This document shows, piece by piece, positions 23,774 through 35,200 of a stretch of DNA of 64,000 bases. The notes beneath the pieces were generated by a model that was not told the origin of the DNA, made no database searches, and saw only the letters and a program-made list of their open reading frames with translations. Made by a program: the position numbers and the translations under genes. How positions within the stretch are numbered: position 1 is the first letter of the stretch; each line of letters opens with the position of its first letter. Source of the stretch: Clusia tigrina (Eukaryota; Arthropoda; Insecta; Diptera; Clusiidae); assembly GCA_920105625.2 (NCBI GenBank), contig OV050032.1, positions 194,724,571 to 194,788,570 of the forward strand, written 5' to 3'.

Positions 23774-24084
23774 GTCGTGAACACATTAAAATTGAGAATT
23801 GTATAAAATTTTGTAAGCTACAAAGAACTGTTACTCACACAGCAAATGGTTTGATAAATTGGTCCAGATTTTTCTCCAATACCCGCTCAAAATATTTCTT
23901 CCATTTCCTTTCAAACTATCAAAAGTTTGTGAGCTACATTGCAAAAGGAAAATATTTGCCTCCACGAATTTTCATTAAAGATGCTCGTGTAATCGAAGTG
24001 GTAATTTTTGGTGTTCCGTCTGTCTTCATAAGAACGGGTGTGGTAGTTTCTCCACTTCCTTAACGTCGTTTAATTGACAATTAT

Positions 24085-24190
24085 TCTTTATGTCCTTATT
24101 CTTTATGTCCTCATTCTTTATGTCCTCATTCTTTATGTTCTTATTCTTTATGTCCTTATTCTTTTTGACCTCATTCTTTATGTCCTTCCT
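24085..24190. repeat. 15-bp tandem repeat, about 7 copies
   Basis: The unit is ATTCTTTATGTCCTC with small changes. On the minus strand it produces the DIKNE-like tail of a 126-codon frame (24026-24406) that I do not recognise and do not call. Confidence 0.9.
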
Positions 24191-25502
<1,312 letters not shown>

Positions 25503-25584
25503 GTCGTTTTGAATGCTGTGCAAATCTCCCATTTCCACATTAAAACTTGCTTATGAAGTAGAGTGAACAATTATGATGTTAGCT

Positions 25585-25785
25585 GGCCGCTCTCTGTGAT
25601 CTAGTGGTAACCATGCTAGACTCACACTCCGAGGGTCACAGGTTCAAATCCTGCCACGGGCTTGGTCTCCAAAATGCTTCTTTCTATAAAATCCTTTTCT
25701 CTTCGAGTCGGAAGCCTCTGTAGCTAGTACTCATTCCCCCACACCTTGCACTCATAATTAATTATGGCGTAAGAGATAATAATTT
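25585..25785 (+). mobile_element. tRNA-derived SINE, copy 1
   Basis: The head resembles a tRNA gene with an A-box-like GATCTAGTGGTAACC and a B-box GGTTCAAATCC, so RNA polymerase III could initiate inside it. A tRNA-unrelated body follows (TTCTTTCTATAAAATCC, TCGAGTCGGAAGCCTCTGTA) and an AT-rich tail. A close copy lies at 48668-48870. The acceptor stem does not close, so this is not a functional tRNA. Confidence 0.85.
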
Positions 25786-25924
25786 AGCTTTGCTAAATTT
25801 TCACTGCAGGGATGAGGCTGGAAGTGCATCTACATACAAGCAGAGGAGCATTGTGTGGGTGTGCATTTCTGCGACTGCGCATCGAGAGCTCCACGACGCA
25901 AATCGATTTTATTTGCACCCGCTA

Positions 25925-25985
25925 ACACACACACACACACACACACACTCACACACAAATGCAGCCATACGCACACACACGCACA
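25925..25985. repeat. CA microsatellite
   Basis: (AC)n tract with a short interruption (CTCACACACAAATG) and a second ACGCACACAC run. Confidence 0.9.
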
Positions 25986-26139
25986 ATCTTGAATGCGTAA
26001 TATATGAACATTTAAAATTTGTATTGCGTTTCCTAATTGTAATACTCTACAAAGTAAAACGGATACAATAATTTGTGCGGCTGTAGCACCAAGTTGTCGT
26101 GATATTATATGTGTATATGTACAGTAATCTTTTAATCAA

Positions 26140-28240
26140 GCAATTCTCCAATTTTCAGAATAGCAGAGCCATTGCTATTTTGCTGTCAGGCGGTATTGGT
26201 AAATCCCTTGTGAAGAGTGGGTATAAAAGTGGGCCCAGCACACTTCCTTCTGGTACACCAGCTTTTATTTCCATTAAGTTTGAGAGTAGGAGTTTTCTGG
26301 TTTAATATAAAAGCATCTCCTCGAGGTGTGAGATGTACTCGTATGTATGTAATATGACATAGGTAAGTACACTGCTAGCTTGTTCAGAAGGCCTTTGTGC
26401 CAAACCTGAGCTACATTAGAAAGAGAGTAGAACAGACCTTCTTGCCTTCAAGTCCTCTTTGTATATCTGCTACAATTCGATGTATTGGTGGATTATCTAG
26501 TGCTTACTTCGAAATCCGAATTGGTGAGTCGGAATCAACTTTTTTGTCTTTAATATATTCATTTCTCGAGATTGCTGGTAAAAGTGACATCGGCCAGTTC
26601 TGGTGATTTGCCTGGCTTCGAAATCATTTTGACTTCAGCAACTCTCCATAAGCTGGGAATACATAGTTTTCTGAAACTTTATTGGTTAGAAAGAAGTCGA
26701 TAAGGTCTGCCATCGGAGGATCGTTTGGCCAGTATGTTGGCTTGCCCGCTTAGATTAATTGACATCCTGTTTCTAGAGCTGCTTTACAGAGCTCGTGCCA
26801 CGTTGTTGTAGTGATGCGAGAGCCGCAATTGGAGTGCTTCGCATTGAAGTCATCCCCCATGATAAATTTATTTTTGTGCATTTTTATTCGTTTTTTCCAT
26901 TGTGCAGATGATGTTGAATGTTTAGGAGGTACAGTCCTCCTGGCAGTTATTGGATATGTTTTGATTGTTACATTTGACAGTGGCTATTGCTGCTTGGAAG
27001 ATGTTGCTGCTGGTTTTACCTTCTTTGTTGTGGTCTCTGTTTTTTCCCCTATAATTATGGCACTTCTGCCTCTTGCTCAGTTAGCTGGATATATTGTTTG
27101 ATATAAGAGATGGTTTTCAAGTGATACATGACTGAGAGGTAGGTAGGTAGGTAAAATGTGTTTCTGATACTAAGCAAATATCAATACGTTCTTTATTTAC
27201 TAAAATTTCCAGTTCTTCTTGGTGCTTTACCAGTCCGTTCGCGTTCCATGACATAGGTAGGCTGGGCAGCCGCATCACCTAGAACACAGTGATGCCACTT
27301 AAACCACCAGTTGGGTGCGTTGTGAGCCGCGGGTGCGGGGCGTGGTAAGGCTTCTTCCTCCAGATGACATTCCATGGCATAATTTGAACTTATTTGTAGC
27401 TGTTCAAGCTTGGATGTCCTGACATTGCAAGTCACGAATAATAAGTTCAGTATCGCACGGTGTAAATTGCCTACAATTACTCTGAATGCCCTTGTCTGCT
27501 TATTTTCATATGAGTACCAGTTCATATTCTGTTCAGATAAGAATTTAGTGACATCATCACCGTTGAAAACATTTATTTTTTGAACACCATTGCTTAGTTA
27601 GCGAATTGTAAAATCCTTCTTCACATTTTTTTCGATGATGCTTTGCAGATCTTGATGTTTGCTCTTGATAAGGTTCGAAATCATGTTAAGAGAAGTACCC
27701 TGTTCACTTCTCTTTTTTATAGCGTTTTTCTCCAGATTTTCTGTTTCAATGCTTTCTTCTGGCGAAGACTCCGCATTACGCTTTTTGGTCGCTCTATTTT
27801 TCTTCACTATCCAGTCCGTCTCTAATCCTAATCTCCTCTTCATCTGTTGCATATTCGATAGGGGACTCTTTTGTGTGAGTATTTGATGATGATTTCCGTT
27901 CATTTGCTATGTTGAGACTAACATTTTCGGCTTTAACCAGTTCGTTTTCTTTTTTAGGAGCTTGATACAATTTTTCCAGTTTGTATAATTTTTGTTGTAA
28001 TGAGTTTATTTCTGACTCACCCATTTTACTAACACTTGCAATAGATGCACTTGCAATAGATGCAGAAATTTAAAATGTTAACTGATTGAAGGTGATCGTA
28101 GCTTCCTAATATGGATTCACGTAAAGAAGCAACTGAAGGAAGTTTATTTCTTGTTACTGTACTGGAGATTTGATTATTTTTCGAAGGTGCCATATTTGGC
28201 GAAGGTGCCATAATTGTAGCATACTTCTAGGGTTCACCTT
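26140..28240 (-). mobile_element. Jockey-like LINE, decayed and internally deleted
   Basis: Reading the minus strand from 28240 downward gives an ORF1-like frame, MAPSPNMAPSKNNQI at 28211. It continues through Lys/Glu-rich coiled sequence to VKKDFTIR, with NMNWYSYENKQTRAFRVIVG just beyond, typical of jockey-clade nucleocapsid proteins. ORF2 endonuclease follows (about 26870-26700: DDFNAKHSNCGSR, GKPTYWPNDPPMADLIDF). Reverse transcriptase comes next (about 26650-26170: VKMISKPGKSP, GVPEGSVLGPLLYPLF). Stops, shifts and missing middle parts show it is inactive. A segment shared with 59.8 kb (CAGTTGGGT-CGTTGTGAGCC) is inserted around 27220-27365. Confidence 0.85.
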
Positions 28241-28659
28241 GAATGTAGATATTGCAGACCAATGCAATGGTTACGGTAGTATTCTTGTATCTTATGAGGA
28301 AGCTGCATTTGTCTTCGAGTTTAATGGATTCGTTGAGTTGGTTCAGTAATCTAATGCGGGGAGCAATTTCTTCTATTGGAGCTACGTGTTGATTGTTGAT
28401 CGTGGTGCATACGGAGAGTAGATTGTTTAATAAGTTCGGTAAGCAGCGGGTCGAAGAAATAGTAAAATAATTTTACTTTGTTTACATATTGATATTTCAT
28501 TTAAAGTCTTCAGTTATTTCTTATTTCTAGAAACGAAATCCTATATACTAAGATATTTTCGTATGGGATTTTTATAACAATTTTTTCTTTTTAAATGGTC
28601 TTACAACTAACTTTGGACAGGTTTCTTCGCTTGTTTTTGGTAAACTTATAATGTAGAGT
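28241..28659. other. Unassigned DNA
   Basis: Possibly the 5' untranslated part of the adjoining minus-strand LINE, since it lies directly upstream of its ORF1. Nothing else was seen. Confidence 0.3.
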
Positions 28660-28830
28660 ATTGCAGAATTGTCTGAGGCAATTCTCACTTCCCCAAGTTC
28701 CAGTGTTCTTGTAGACTATTGTAGAATGATCTGGAGCAACTTTCACTTCCCCAAGTCCCAGTGTTCTTGTAGACTATTGTAGAATTGTCTGAGGCAATTC
28801 TCACTTCCCCAAGTTCCAGTGCTTCTCTAC
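28660..28830. repeat. About 59-bp tandem repeat, 3 copies
   Basis: The unit contains CACTTCCCCAAGTTCCAGTG and TTCTTGTAGACTATTGTAGA. The first and third copies are more alike than the second. Confidence 0.9.
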
Positions 28831-29289
28831 AGGTTTATTTCGAGATTCCCGGGTAGAATGGAAACGTGCCACCTGGTGATTAACTTAACTTTTCTATGGT
28901 AATGTTATGAATACTTCGATAGCAAACTCATCTTTTAATTCAAATTGGATTATCGCTGAGGCGAAGGCACGTTCGAGACGACGGGTCAAACTACAATGGC
29001 TGCAAAAACTAGAAGAGGATTGCCAAATATCGCGGCGTCTGGAAGAAGAAATTGTGGGAGGTCAATGTTCCACTAGGACCGTCGAACCAACAATGGTGAA
29101 GATGAAGGCGCGTTCATTATCGATTGCCACTGATTTCGGTGAAAAAAAGAGTTTCCCTAAGTTTCTTGTCGTCGATTTCCCCTCTAGCATATAGGGGTTT
29201 TCAGAAAATTTCGCAAGAACTGTTTTTTTGTTTTGTTTTGTCGGAACAACTAGTCGTATGAGTATATAGAGCACTCAGACCACAAGACA
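28831..29289. other. Unassigned DNA with a short unsupported frame
   Basis: A 95-codon plus frame at 28907-29194 is rich in Arg, Lys and Glu but matches no family I know, and no splice context supports it. Confidence 0.35.
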
Positions 29290-29510
29290 TCCATTGTACT
29301 ATATTTGACGTTCCACTTTAATTTTCTCTGAGTCTGCCAGATTTGTGAACAAACCTCAGTAGATCCTGTGTCTCGAAGCAGCCAAAGCTGGCACTACTTA
29401 GGATGTCAGTGCCAAATACCTCGAACCTGATTTTAGCGAAATCGGGGCATACGCACAAAAGTGGTCAACCGTCTCATCTTCCTCTTCACAGGCCAAAGTG
29501 CCCATCTTTT
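29290..29510 (-). mobile_element. LINE RNase H tail fragment
   Basis: Minus-strand translation gives ACEEEDETVDHFCAYAP, the C-x-E-E-x-E-T-x-x-H-x-x-C motif that follows RNase H in LINE ORF2. Stops follow soon after. Confidence 0.65.
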
Positions 29511-29834
29511 GCATGTGTTCTTTTGCAAGATCTGTTTGTACACGTTTTTATCTGTTCCAAATGTGCCAATGTGAACGGCGTGGCCTGGATAATTTGGTAA
29601 TAGAGCTTTCTCCAATTCCGGTACGTTGGTAATGTGATGTAATGTTTAGGGTTGGGCCATCGCCCTTAGGCACTGCGACCACAGAGATCTATTGTGCCAG
29701 CCCATTCATTCAGTTAGTGATTGCTGTGCTCAGGAATTGAATCAGACCAATCTGCGGTACGTTGGGTTGTCACTCGTTTTGAATCTCCAAATTGGTTACT
29801 CTCTTTATTCTATTCATCATACTCGGAAACTATC

Positions 29835-30240
29835 ACTTTTCCTGTGTATGTTTTTTGTTCTCCTGAGCATTTCTATGGGCTCTGGAGTGGTTTTCGATGA
29901 TTATCCTTTCTTGGTCGTTTTCATCGGCGATTATATCAGTGTCTATGTTTTTGGTGAAGCTGACTTTATACTTAGAGGAATGTAGGGATATGTTCTTTGA
30001 ATCATACTCATAATTCTTTCTTCGGTGTTTATACAATTTATTACGGATGGGAAAAGTTTCAAAATATTAAGAGAATTAGATTCGTTGTACTGAGAGTTTG
30101 CTATTAAATGACTATGGTAGCCTGGGAAGATGATGTTGAAGAAATGTATATTAGACTTGTATGTGGGATGGTGAGAGTTACTGTCTTCAATGTGACGACA
30201 TGCAATCATCGCTTCTGTAATCAACATTTTCGCCGCCTGG
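29835..30240 (-). mobile_element. Ty3/gypsy retrotransposon pol fragment
   Basis: Across two frames, the minus strand reads the RNase H-integrase linker (INCINTEERI, then YPYIPLSIKSA) and then QERIIIENHSRAHRNAQEN, the H-x-x-x-H of the integrase N-terminal zinc finger in gypsy-group elements. No LTR was seen. It is a short, frameshifted fragment of an insect endogenous retroelement. Confidence 0.75.
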
Positions 30241-31031
30241 TGTCATGCTTTCATACAAATTGAGCATAACATCTACAACACAAACGCCAACATTGTTGAC
30301 AATACCAGAAAAAGAAGATCCAGACAAATTGGATTGTGGGCGTGTGCCTCAAATTTGATATGTAACCAATGTAAATCAATAAACCCGAAATTTTACATTA
30401 AAAAAGTAACAAAGTGTCTCTTTAAGACTTTGTAATATATTTCGTTATTGTTTAAAATTATAAAAAAACAAAAGAAATCTTATGAAACAGTCAACATATG
30501 ATTAAAAATATGTCATAATTGTGATCAAATGTCCTGCCTAGATAATATTTGTTTGAGATACATAAATTTACAATCAGAAATTCTAGTTAGTATCTCGTTT
30601 AAAGTCGTTAAATCGATTCCAATTGATTGTTTTATTCTTGTAGCCCCGCACAAATGAGTCAATTCAGTGAAGTGGAGCGACACACATGGGAGGGGTTTTT
30701 TAATGCTATCCTTATCAATATCTATCTGTCTATAATCGCCTATGTTAACACCTTCGTCTAGGTTTAAAACCCTGAAGATCATCCCGTTACGTAAGAAATC
30801 TTAAGGGGAGAAACATGGCAAGGGACCACTGTATAAAATGTCCGTTCTCGAAGCAAGTATATCTGAGAGTTGCGGTCCAAGGTCGAATTCAAGTGTGATC
30901 TACTATTTTGTAAAAGGATTTTACAATTCATTATATGTATTTTATGAATTCTACAAGTATATTTTTTAACCATACTAGAATACTGTACTATAAAATACAG
31001 TGATCTTTCTCAAAGGGTTCCTTGGGGTTCA
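30241..31031. other. Unassigned AT-rich DNA
   Basis: Minus-strand frames at 30525-30782 and 30779-30973 are short and unrecognised. No transposon signature was seen. Confidence 0.4.
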
Positions 31032-31345
31032 ATTATTGGACTGGTTATGGATTCTGATGTACTTACTATACTATTTTCAATCGGTTTAGAAGTTGACTTT
31101 TAAAGGTTTCATTGGTGAGAAATAGTGCTTGAATTGTTACTACAGTTCAAAGAGTGTTTCTAACCAATGAAACCTTTAAAAGTCAACTTCTAAACATGTT
31201 GAATATAGTATAGTAAGTACGTCAGAATCCACAACCATCCCAATAACAGTAACAGTGACAGTTCAAAGCCTGTTTCTCACCAATGAAACCTTTAAACGTC
31301 TGATTCCAGACGTGTTGAAAATAATAAAGTAAGGTACGTCAGAAA
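31032..31345. repeat. Long hairpin repeat with a third arm copy
   Basis: The left arm, about 31032-31133, pairs with the right arm, about 31146-31247, across a 12-nt loop (TTGTTACTACAG). Both contain AGAAGTTGACTTTTAAAGGT on the paired strand. A third, more diverged copy lies at about 31255-31345 in the right-arm orientation. A transcript would form a duplex of about 100 bp. Confidence 0.9.
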
Positions 31346-31429
31346 CTATAACCAGACTTCTACGAAAAAAGATGTCAGAGGTACTGAAATTAGCCTATGA
31401 TGTTACGCTATCTACTAAACTCTACCTAT

Positions 31430-31680
31430 TCAGACCCACAGGAGAAAGAAACAGTCGGACACTTTCTTTGTGATTGCTCAACCCTCGCTTGCTTGAGACT
31501 CAACTATTTTGGAAGTCCTTTTCTGGAGACTCTAGGGCATTGCTCTAGCTTAGAACTTTAAGACCTATCCAAGTTTGTTTTATAGGCTCGCGAGAACATG
31601 GCAACAATACGGCACTATTGCTAATTGAGGGGACCCGAGGTAGCCAGCCATTCTACCTACCTACCCTCCTACCTACCGTA
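31430..31680 (+). mobile_element. LINE 3' end, family B copy
   Basis: Encodes HRRKKQSDTFFVI, then a leucine-rich tail (DSTILEVLFWRL) and LARTWQQYGTIAN, ending in CTACCTACCTACC. The same tail occurs at 38870-39130 and 39200-39470 in the Dicer-2 intron. Confidence 0.8.
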
Positions 31681-31694
31681 TATATGTTCTTCAA

Positions 31695-32170
31695 AGCGAA
31701 TAACCCCAGTAATATGGGCGTGTGTCTAGAGATTTCAGAGATCACCATCAATTTCTATCCTGTATATTTTCTTCAAAGCGAATAACCCCAGCAAATAACT
31801 CCAGAAATATGGACGTGTGTCTAGAGATTTCAGAATTCCCAATCAGTTTCTACCCTGTACAATGTCTTCAAAGCTTTTGTTATTGCAAACCACCCAGTAA
31901 AATGGGCATGTCTAGAGATTTCAGAATTCCCAATCAATTTCTACCCTGTATATTTTCTTTGTTATTGCAAACCACCCAGTAATATGGGAGTGTGTCTCGA
32001 GATTTCAGAATTCCCAATCAGTTTCTACCCTGTACAATGTCTTCAAAGCTTTTGTTATTGCAAACCACCCAGTAAAATGGGCATGTCTAGAGATTTCAGA
32101 ATTCCCAATCAATTTCTACCCTGTATATTTTCTTTGTTATTGCAAACCACCCCAGTATTCATTCAGAGTT
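31695..32170. repeat. About 90-bp tandem repeat arranged as a 176-bp dimer
   Basis: GAGATTTCAG recurs at 31730, 31824, 31915, 32000 and 32091. Alternate units match best (31824 with 32000, 31915 with 32091; spacing 176). The units include AATTCCCAATCAATTTCTAC and TATTGCAAACCACCCAGTAA. It ends about 85 bp before the Dicer-2 stop codon, so it may be transcribed in the Dicer-2 3' UTR. Confidence 0.92.
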
Positions 32171-32253
32171 CCCAATCAATTTCTACCCCGATCATGTGTC
32201 TGGCCACTCCATTTGAATTGATCATTGTTGCGGGATTGGACTCCATTGGTACT

Positions 32254-35200
32254 CTAACAGTTCTTATCCAATAAGAATAAGGCATACTTGGCAGCCGATT
32301 TCCTTGCCTGTTTGGAATTCGGGCCAAAGCCATTCACCTTCTGTGTATCGGGAAGGCCCTTAAAAGAGCATTGGACCATCACGGTACCACTGCCGGCAAT
32401 CGATTCCGAAAATTTCGCTTCAGCGTTTGGGTGCTCGAGCAGCCGCCGCACCGGTTCCACGGGCACATGATTTGCGAAGTCATTGATTTCCGGTTGTAGT
32501 AAGTGGTATATCACACTCCAAGTTGTCCTCAGATCTCGACTGTCCAGATAGACAGCTGCAATTATTGCCTGCACGACATTGCCCAGTGCTTTTGGGACGT
32601 CTATATTAACGGACATATTATGTGATGGGCCTCGTTCAGATTTTTCATTGTGCCATCTTTCTTCCATTAGGATGCGTACCTGATCGGTGAGGCGAGTATC
32701 TCCAGACTCTTGAAAATTGGCGAACGTGCTGATTGCGTCCGATAATACGTCATTATCGGCCAAGAGGAATAAATGAAAACGAAAGCGTACGCACACGCAG
32801 CCCAAAGTGATGTTGTTTGATAAAGCTGATCGTAAATCCGTCAGCATCCCGGGCGTCATATGCTCGTATTGCTCAAATATATAACAAGAGACCAAAAATT
32901 CTAATAAAGCGTCGCCTAGGAACTCGAGCTCTTGATAACAGCCCGTAATGCGATTTGTTGCGTACGATGGATGGGTGAGGGCTTGCAGTAAATAGGCTCG
33001 ATCGCGAAATTTGTACCCAAGACTTTCCTCCAATTCTTCATGGTAGACTAAAAATCCATCTACTTCGTGAGACGATATGTTTGTTCGCAACGAAGGGGCG
33101 GTAAGATTCAAGTCCATTAGGTGTCGTAATGGTCTACCCACATCATCATCCTTGAAAATATTGAAGAATTGGAGCATACGGAAAGCGCGATGAATCCCGT
33201 AATTCTTCACGCACACCCCAAGCAATGCTTCCAGCGTATCTGCTACAGTCTTATCGGTCATGATTTCTCTGTACAAAAAGCAGTTGGCATTAGTGTTGCT
33301 CTTCGCTTTGAGGTCTCCAACGGGTAGTGCGTTATTCGCTTTGCAACTCTGTATCCATCTCTGTAGTTTCTCTTCGGAGCATTTGCCACTGGCGATTTCC
33401 TCTTCGCTTAGTTCTAACTGGCACAAATCACGAAGTGAAACCTTATCCAATTCCGGTCTATTTTCACGGAGCACATCAAGAACATTACTTGGCAGACTGA
33501 CGCAGGGTGGTAGCCAATTACAGTCCGGCTTGAATGGGGAGCTGGATATGCGTCCTGGTAAGTCTAGTTCCAGCATGCAATAGAGCAGGTTCCGATTGGA
33601 GACAATTTTTGACTTGGCTTCTGTTAAAATGCCTTCATGCAAATTCGGAAATTTATTGACCAAATATATCGAAACAGCGAATTTCAGGAACGAATCGCCC
33701 AACAACTCAAATCTCTCCATATCGAACACATCGTTGGCAGCAGCAGTGGTGAGGGCGGCCACAAAATCTGACTGCTCGGCCGTTGCGACTTGGACACCAC
33801 CACCACTGCGCGACAACATGTCAATGTGCCGCTTCTGCTCGATTGGCTTAGAATTGGCCGAAATATAATTTCCCGCATTCTCTCCCAGAAACTGCTTTGG
33901 CATCTTTCTGAAATCTTCGGCAACATTGAATTTTGAGTCTGAGGGTAAAAAGATGCCCTTTGATTTCTGTAAATTATAGAAGATGAATACATTTTAATTA
34001 TGCGAAATAAAACCAATCAAATTACCTCAATTTCTTCTGTGGCATATCCAAAATTCTCCGCAGCACGGCTCAATGAGGTGTCTAAAGTCAACGGCTTCGG
34101 TCTGTAGGTTGATTTGTTGGGCACCTCCAGAAAATTGTTGATGCGAACCCGCACCGCCTCGGCATGTAGCATAATGTGCACACGATGCAGAATGCTTGGC
34201 AGTGAGAGCGCCTTTATCCACATATCACCCGGAAACAAGAAGTTGTGGCATGCTTCCGGTTTTAGTATAATCGCGCTACGATTTCCATTCAACTCTGAGG
34301 CTTTGCCGCAAACATTCACGAAAAAGTTACGTCGAGATGGCAGCGGTTTGACTTCAATGAAGAAATGATCCTGATGCACATCTCGATTTAATGCATTTTT
34401 ATATCTAGATTCGTACACGCTTTCGTTGAACTGACTTTGTGTCGTCAACTTGGTGTGGACCTTTGTCACAATGTATCGCTCCTCATCCGATATTGAATAG
34501 CTTTTGCAAACAACTTTTCCAATCCAGTCTTCGGGGCGATAGATGGCCTCTGATGGTCGACGCTGTGCCACACTGTGGTGACGATTTGCTAATAACGTGG
34601 GGAATTTTCGTACCAACTGCCAGTCAATCCAGTCGCCTCTAATTGGGACTATCACATAACTATTCTCCTTATTGCGTGAGTCGATAGCAAGAAAATCCGT
34701 CCAGAGTTGCAACAAATCACGAAATATCATTTGTTGGAAATCGAGCAATAATTGGAGTTGCTTTGCATTCGTTATGCAACATTCGATTGGTTCCTCCGAT
34801 ATTTTCACCGCAATTCTGCCTTGATTAAGGAACAGAGGCATTGCCGCCAAGCGTGGCAAGCGATTCCGCACCAAAATGGCGTAAGTGCCGGATGACTGCA
34901 ACGCTTCAAAAATGTGTGAATTGCAGTCAGTTCTTTCGAATACTGGTGTCATCGTGATCTTGTAGGCGTAACATAGTTCGCAGATAGCTGGCTTTGCGCC
35001 ATACAACTCCTTTGGACACATTATCTTGTAGTTGCGTCGATACTGCTTGCCAAGTGTGCGCAGACCTACGATTACTGCAAAACAGAATGAATCACGTCTA
35101 TAGTTCGATGGGGGTTTCACCATTTATACTTACCATCCCGGTGGTGTTTCTTCCAATGTGGAAAGAGCACTTCTGCCGCATTGTCAATACAGTCCCGGTT

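Noticed and set aside
23210..23806. 198-codon VNPLKIV frame on the plus strand
   Set aside because: Same artefact: a 21-bp array within a MITE.
25585..25660. tRNA gene
   Set aside because: A and B boxes are present, but the acceptor stem does not pair and a 130-bp body follows in two copies, so it is a SINE head.
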